From Ravibacter sp964562455 (GTDB lineage: Bacteria; Bacteroidota; Bacteroidia; Cytophagales; Spirosomataceae): a stretch of DNA of 11,141 bases. The notes beneath the pieces are model-generated. The model made no database searches, was not told the DNA's origin, and worked only from the letters and a program-made list of their open reading frames with translations. The stretch lies in the NCBI GenBank assembly GCA_964562455.1, contig CAZLTN010000160.1, positions 1-11,141 of the forward strand, written 5' to 3'. Made by a program: the position numbers and the translations under genes. Each line of letters begins with the position of its first letter. The first letter of the stretch is position 1. Positions 6,605 to 11,141 of the stretch are shown in pieces.

Positions 6605-8977
6605 ATGATTATTTCCTCCAAACCGGTGCTTTCGAGAAGGAATTTCCTGGGCGCCACGGCGCTCCTTACTTCAGGAATGCTCTGGAACAGTTTCCCCCTC
6701 AATGCGGCCGGCCTTTTTGCGGGCAGTCAGAAATTGCCGGTACCTTTTCCGCATTTCCCCCGTCGTCTGCATGCATTTGTATGGCGCAACTGGAACCTTG
6801 TCCCGTTAGAAAAAATGGCAGCCGTAACGGGCGCGACAGAAAAGCAGGTGCTCGAATTGGGAAAGGCGCTCGGCCTAGCCGATCCCCTGCCGGTGTCGGA
6901 TGAGCAATGGAACAGGAGCTATATCACCATCATCAGGAGAAACTGGCATCTTTTGCCCAAATCGCAGCTCAAGGACCTCCTGGGTTGGACGGAGGAACAC
7001 CTGGAATTTACGCTTCAGGAAGATGATTTCCTTTACATCAAGCTGGGTAGCCTGAAGCCCGACTGCGAGCCGGTCCGGTGGTCGCAGGGCTCACAGGAAG
7101 AAAGGAACGGTGAAAACTGGATAAGGAAAGTGATAAAGGAGGAGTTCGGCAGCGCTTCAGCCGGACAGGCTTCCGCCGGGAAGAAGGAGCCGTTATTCCA
7201 ATTTGTAAAAGAGCTTTCCGCTTCGCCCGGGCATACGTCGCCACCCCTGCAATCAGGTTTTTCACCCCGGTACGGATACGGCTATTTTACCCTTTTCGGC
7301 GACCCGCTGCTGGATACCGCCATAGACCCTTACCCCGACGGTTACCTGGAGCGGATGGCTGCCTCAGGACTTGACGGCACCTGGATGCACATAGTGCTGA
7401 GCAAGCTGACTCCTTTCCCGTGGGATCCTGAGCTGAGCAGGAATTGGGAAAAAAGACTTGCCAATCTGAAACGGCTGGTTGAAAAATGTAAGCAGCGCGG
7501 GATTGGGATTTACCTCTATCTCAATGAGCCCAGGTATCAGCCGTTGTCATTCTATGAGAAATACCCGGAGCTGAAAGGTGTAACAAGAGGGAATTACGCG
7601 GCGCTATGCACGAGTCATCCGGAAGTACAGAAATACCTGGTTGATTCCATTGCGCATATTGTTTCGGTAGTGCCTGATCTTGCAGGCTTCTTTTCGATTA
7701 CCGCTTCGGAGAATCCCACCAATTGCTGGTCGCATTTTCAGGGCGCGCAATGTCCGCGGTGCGGTCCAAGAGGTCCTGAGAAAGTGATAGCAGAGCTCAA
7801 CAATTTATATGAACAGGGAATCCGCAACGGGATAGCGACCTATAAAAGTCAGGGGCACCCCGGCTACACCGGTACGGGCCCGCGCCTGATCGCCTGGGAT
7901 TGGGGTTGGAAAGACGGCTGGGCGGAAGGTATTGTCCCCGGCCTGCCTGAAAATGCATCGCTGATGAGCGTAAGCGAATGGGACCTGCCCATCGAAAGAG
8001 GCGGGATACAAGGAAAGGTAGGCGAATACTCGATCTCGGCAATAGGGCCCGGACCAAGAGCAAAGCGGCATTGGGCTGTTGCGCGTAAGCACGGGCTGAG
8101 GATCATAGCCAAGATCCAGGCCGGCACTACCTGGGAGTGTGGCGGAGTACCCTATGTACCGGCTTTGGAAAATGTAGCGCAGCATGCGGTTAACCTGAGG
8201 GAGGAAAAAGTGAGCGGGCTGATGACCGGCTGGACACTCGGGGGCTATCCCGGATCGCCGAACCTGGAAGTGGTTTCTATTGTAGGGAGCGAACCCGGTA
8301 TTTCGGTGAACGAAGCCATGACCCGGGTTGCCAAAAGGCGGTACGGCGCTGCTGCGGAGGCAATGGTGGAGGCCTGGTACGGATTCAGCAAGGCCTACAG
8401 GGAGTTCCCTTATCACGTCAGCGTAGTCTATAATGCGCCGGTTCATTCCGGTCCGGCCAACCTGCTGTGGGAGAAGTCTACCGGCTATTCGTCGACAATG
8501 GTTGGGATAGGGTATGACGACTTAAAAGGCTGGCGGGCTATTTATCCCGAAGAAGTTTTTATAAGCCAGCTCTATAAAGTATCGGACGGATTTGAAGCGT
8601 CATTGAAAATGCTCAGGGAGAAGACCAGGGGCAAAAAACTCAATAGTAAAGAAAAGCAGGAGTTTGAGAAGGAGGTCCGGATCGCCGAAGCGGTAGCCGT
8701 ATTGTACAGGAGCGTTGCCAACCAGTCGGATTTCATTCGCCACCGCGACAAACTGCCGGCAGGTGTAGGCACCTCAGATAAGGAAAAAATCCGCACAAGG
8801 CTGAAGGATCTGCTAAGGGATGAAATCAAGTTGGCGAAGCGGCTATATGAGCTGCAATCTGCCGACTCCCGTATCGGATTTGAAGCCAGCAATCACTATT
8901 TCTATGTACCTGACGATCTCAGGGAAAAGGTACTGAACTGCCGTTACCTGCTTGAACACTGGATTGATAAAATTTAG
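6605..8977 (+). CDS. Tat-exported glycosidase-like protein with duplicated N-terminal RNW module
   Basis: This is a 790-residue protein that I do not recognise as a named family. Residues 1-40 form a twin-arginine signal (SRRNFLG, Arg11-Arg12, then a hydrophobic stretch), so it is exported folded. Residues about 56-146 hold two copies of a helical module starting RNW-x-L-x-P (Arg61 and Arg112). From about 230 to 560 the pattern fits a glycosidase-type TIM barrel: GIGIYLYLNEPRY, then GFFSITASENPTN with Glu369, IAWDWGW (Asp432), SEWD (Glu458) and TGWTLGGYPGSPN (Trp543). Acidic residues at strand ends, especially Glu369, are catalytic candidates by inference. A cysteine group Cys374, Cys383, Cys386 (CPRCG) follows Glu369. 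The C-terminal 200 residues are mostly charged helices. The barrel and C-terminal region resemble those of the next protein, suggesting distant paralogues. It lies between the amidohydrolase gene (61-base gap) and the next exported protein (23-base gap). A hydrolase or lyase acting on a glycan is plausible; the substrate is unknown. Confidence 0.8.
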   Translation: MIISSKPVLSRRNFLGATALLTSGMLWNSFPLNAAGLFAGSQKLPVPFPHFPRRLHAFVWRNWNLVPLEKMAAVTGATEKQVLELGKALGLADPLPVSDEQWNRSYITIIRRNWHLLPKSQLKDLLGWTEEHLEFTLQEDDFLYIKLGSLKPDCEPVRWSQGSQEERNGENWIRKVIKEEFGSASAGQASAGKKEPLFQFVKELSASPGHTSPPLQSGFSPRYGYGYFTLFGDPLLDTAIDPYPDGYLERMAASGLDGTWMHIVLSKLTPFPWDPELSRNWEKRLANLKRLVEKCKQRGIGIYLYLNEPRYQPLSFYEKYPELKGVTRGNYAALCTSHPEVQKYLVDSIAHIVSVVPDLAGFFSITASENPTNCWSHFQGAQCPRCGPRGPEKVIAELNNLYEQGIRNGIATYKSQGHPGYTGTGPRLIAWDWGWKDGWAEGIVPGLPENASLMSVSEWDLPIERGGIQGKVGEYSISAIGPGPRAKRHWAVARKHGLRIIAKIQAGTTWECGGVPYVPALENVAQHAVNLREEKVSGLMTGWTLGGYPGSPNLEVVSIVGSEPGISVNEAMTRVAKRRYGAAAEAMVEAWYGFSKAYREFPYHVSVVYNAPVHSGPANLLWEKSTGYSSTMVGIGYDDLKGWRAIYPEEVFISQLYKVSDGFEASLKMLREKTRGKKLNSKEKQEFEKEVRIAEAVAVLYRSVANQSDFIRHRDKLPAGVGTSDKEKIRTRLKDLLRDEIKLAKRLYELQSADSRIGFEASNHYFYVPDDLREKVLNCRYLLEHWIDKI
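6770..7042 (+). repeat. Two-copy protein module (RNW repeat) within the exported protein
   Basis: Copy 1 covers roughly residues 56-96 and copy 2 roughly residues 107-146, offset by 51 residues. Aligned from Arg61 and Arg112 they share RNW, Leu, Pro and then G-x-TE at the same spacing, with hydrophobic positions kept between (M/L, V/L). The pattern looks like two short helices joined by a turn. The similarity is at protein level only, so the duplication is old. Confidence 0.65.
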
Positions 8978-9000
8978 AATAAACCCATAGCCTAAAATTA

Positions 9001-11141
9001 ATGTCTCAAAATTTTTCACGAAGGAAGTTCCTGCTGACAGCCGGGCTGGGCGTAGCCGGAACCGCCGCTGCAACCGGCAATAGTGACCCGTTGCTCCCGG
9101 TGGAAGCAATAAATGGGGCAGTACCTGAAATCCTGCCCTTTGCCGAAGATACGGCCGTATTTGCCAGGGAAGTAAAAAGGGTTTTACCCGACGACCAGCC
9201 CTATGGTCATCACAAACGTATTGCGGAAGGCCCGGTACACGTGCTTTGCCGGGATAAGGACCTTGTAAAGAGACCGGATGAATTCTCGCTTGCCGAGGGG
9301 CAGTGGAGGCTGTGTTATGTACCCGGGGGCAGTGAAGTCGTGGAGACGGCTGTGGCCGATTTCAGAGAGTTTATGAGGGCTTCGATGGAAGTAGGGATCG
9401 AAACCGAAAGTGTCGACGGCTTCAAAAGTCTGAAAAGGAAAGAGAAGCTTATCCTGGCCGGTACGAAAAATAGTTTTCCTCAATACGCAGGACTGGTAAA
9501 AGGACCGAAAGGCTATGCGCTTCTCAGGGAAAAGCAGAACCTGGTCGTCGTAGGCTATGACGAGGTGGGAGTATTGCAGGGGTTGTTCAACCTGGAAGCG
9601 CAGATGAAGCTGAGAGATGCCCCGTTTTTGTCTGCTAATCTCCGCCTGGTGAGGGAGAGTATCTATGAGCGGCGGATGGTGCTTTCAGGTCTCGGATGGA
9701 TGGAATGGCCGGATAACCTGCTATCCCATATTGCCCACAATGGTTTTGACGGCCTGTTTACGTCGGTATATGCAAATGCAAACGGCGACCGCACTACTGC
9801 CGAGAGCTCGACTGATTTTTATGCCCGTCTTTTATATAAAGTCAGGAAGCAGTCTCCCGACCGCATTCACGACCTGATCAAACGGGCGGCGCGTTGGGGG
9901 ATTAAAGTTTATACGCCGATCATCTATCAATATACGGGCACACAGGAAAGCGAAGACGGTCTTCGTAAGCTGGTGAGGGACATTACCCGCGAGTTCCCGG
10001 ATATGGGCGGCTATGTGCTGCTTACGGAGGGATTCTGGTATAAAAAGTGGGGCGGCCTGCATGGCGCTGACGAATCGCACGTAATGGAATGGGCCGATAA
10101 TTGGGGGAAAGCTGTAGGAATAGTGACGGAGGAATGCCATCGCGTCAACCCGGGTACGCACGTGCTCGCCTGGGAATATAACATCGACTTCCGCCCGCAG
10201 AACACGAAATTGAAGCGCTATTTCATACAGAAACTGCCGCAGGATGCCATTCCTTCGCTGACCTGGGAAAACGGGAAAGGGTTTGAGCTCGACGGTATGC
10301 AAGGTTTTTTAAGAGATTATTCGTTGTCCCAGGTCGGCCCCGCCGAGGTGACGCAGGCGCAGATCGAAGAGGCTAACGGCCGGAAAATGAAGGTGTTTTC
10401 CAAAGTGGATACTTTTGCGAGCTGGCAGTTCGGGACTATTCCGTACCTGCCTTTTCCGGGTCAGTGGCGCAAGCGCTACGATGCGCTCGCTCGCTACGGC
10501 GTAAAAGGTACGATCGAAAGCTGGAGCAGCGGGTTTACCCCTAATTTTATTTCTGAGCTGAGGTACTGGACCTGCTGGGATAACTCGCTTCCGTTTGCCG
10601 GCCTGCTGGGGAGCATGGCTTCGCGCCTTTTCGGCGCAAGTCAGCAAGACAAGGTGCTGAAAGCCTGGGAGCACTTCGACAATGCCATCAGGATGGTACC
10701 CGATACGGGTCCGAATATGGGCACCAATAATGCGATAGGAAACCCGCTCTTTTTCAAAGAGCCGCCGCTGAGAACCGCGACTTTCCACTATTCCTGGACC
10801 GATCACAACGCGTGGATGGGGTATCTCGGGGGGCAGCTTAATCCCTACTGGCCGTTTACAGTGACGAGAATGGTTTTTTATCCTGATTTCTCAAATAAAG
10901 TGAATAAAGCCGAGCAGTATGCACGCGGAGCAACGGGTATTGTCGCCTCGCCGGGGACCCCGCTTTTGCCGGTTTTCCTGAAATACCTGAAAGGAGCGGC
11001 GGAAGAAATGGAAAAAGGCCTGAAACTGTACCGGGAGGCTGCATTGGCCAGCCCGGAGTGGAAAAGGGCCGGTGCAGTACGGGAAGTGGTGGTGGCCGAG
11101 CACCTGCACCGGATGATGGAAAGCAACATGGCGGTGCTTGA
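9001..11141 (+). CDS. Tat-exported glycosidase-like protein with GH20b/GH67-N-like domain (3' end missing)
   Basis: The frame from ATG 9001 stays open for 713 codons to the right edge with no stop, so this is a large gene cut by the window. It starts with a twin-arginine signal (FSRRKFLL, Arg7-Arg8). Residues about 30-205 look like the alpha/beta domain that precedes the barrel in GH20 hexosaminidases and GH67 glucuronidases: LILAGT (150-155), then GPKGYALL and NLVVVGYDEVGVLQGL (from 168). A barrel follows from about 222 (ERRMVLSGLGW, NGFDGLF, KVYTPIIYQY), with YVLLTEGFW (Glu343), LAWEYN (Glu392), LTWENG (Glu423) and GTIESWSSG (Glu506) at likely strand ends; these acids are catalytic candidates by inference. 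The tail beyond 540 is largely helical. Its barrel order parallels the protein at 6605-8977. It starts 23 bases after that gene's stop, so they are very likely one operon. An exported exo-acting glycoside hydrolase is the best guess; the family is not one I can name. Confidence 0.8.
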   Translation, partial: MSQNFSRRKFLLTAGLGVAGTAAATGNSDPLLPVEAINGAVPEILPFAEDTAVFAREVKRVLPDDQPYGHHKRIAEGPVHVLCRDKDLVKRPDEFSLAEGQWRLCYVPGGSEVVETAVADFREFMRASMEVGIETESVDGFKSLKRKEKLILAGTKNSFPQYAGLVKGPKGYALLREKQNLVVVGYDEVGVLQGLFNLEAQMKLRDAPFLSANLRLVRESIYERRMVLSGLGWMEWPDNLLSHIAHNGFDGLFTSVYANANGDRTTAESSTDFYARLLYKVRKQSPDRIHDLIKRAARWGIKVYTPIIYQYTGTQESEDGLRKLVRDITREFPDMGGYVLLTEGFWYKKWGGLHGADESHVMEWADNWGKAVGIVTEECHRVNPGTHVLAWEYNIDFRPQNTKLKRYFIQKLPQDAIPSLTWENGKGFELDGMQGFLRDYSLSQVGPAEVTQAQIEEANGRKMKVFSKVDTFASWQFGTIPYLPFPGQWRKRYDALARYGVKGTIESWSSGFTPNFISELRYWTCWDNSLPFAGLLGSMASRLFGASQQDKVLKAWEHFDNAIRMVPDTGPNMGTNNAIGNPLFFKEPPLRTATFHYSWTDHNAWMGYLGGQLNPYWPFTVTRMVFYPDFSNKVNKAEQYARGATGIVASPGTPLLPVFLKYLKGAAEEMEKGLKLYREAALASPEWKRAGAVREVVVAEHLHRMMESNMAVL

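Noticed and set aside
7805..8446. 213-codon open frame on the - strand
   Set aside because: It is antisense to the exported glycosidase-like gene and has no recognisable protein features.
9665..9877. Short + strand open frame of 70 codons, and several - strand frames from 9184 to 11129
   Set aside because: All lie inside the continuous 713-codon frame from 9001, which has a Tat signal and barrel pattern. They are shadows.

Overview
The window looks like part of a chromosome from a Bacteroidota bacterium, most likely of the Cytophagales (Dyadobacter/Spirosoma type). This placement is an inference from the gene families, the moderate GC content, and the A-rich start regions without Shine-Dalgarno sequences. 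I saw no mobile element, CRISPR array, tRNA or rRNA. The two end genes are cut by the window edges; the other four are complete.

Layout. (1) Bases 2-1108, + strand: the C-terminal part of a neutral-ceramidase-like protein. (2) Bases 1140-5403, - strand: a two-gene transcription unit reading leftward, convergent with gene 1. Its first gene (5403-2656) encodes a 915-residue exported protein with an N-terminal c-type haem motif (PSCyt1) followed by PSCyt2/DUF1549 and PSD1/DUF1553. Ten bases later comes a DUF1501 protein (2645-1140) with a combined Tat/lipoprotein signal. (3) Bases 5404-5715: a divergent control region of 312 bases with three palindromic elements and a leader hairpin. (4) Bases 5716-11141, + strand: a likely operon of a cytoplasmic COG3618 amidohydrolase of the L-fuconolactonase/sugar-lactonase type, then two large Tat-exported proteins with glycosidase-like barrels. 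The last one is still open at the window end after 713 codons.

How the genes may work together (inference). The rightward operon pairs two exported, probably carbohydrate-active enzymes with a cytoplasmic sugar-lactone hydrolase. This would suit breakdown of a glycan or glycoside containing a deoxy sugar such as fucose or rhamnose, followed by oxidative catabolism of the released sugar. The leftward pair belongs to a gene couple familiar from Planctomycetes and some Bacteroidota, with no settled function, thought to act outside the cytoplasm. No SusC/SusD pair, transporter, sugar dehydrogenase or regulator lies in the window, so the pathway cannot be closed from here.

The most interesting region is 6605-11141. 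The two adjacent exported proteins appear to share a barrel and C-terminal layout but carry quite different N-terminal modules: a duplicated RNW helical module in the first, and a GH20b/GH67-N-like alpha/beta domain in the second.
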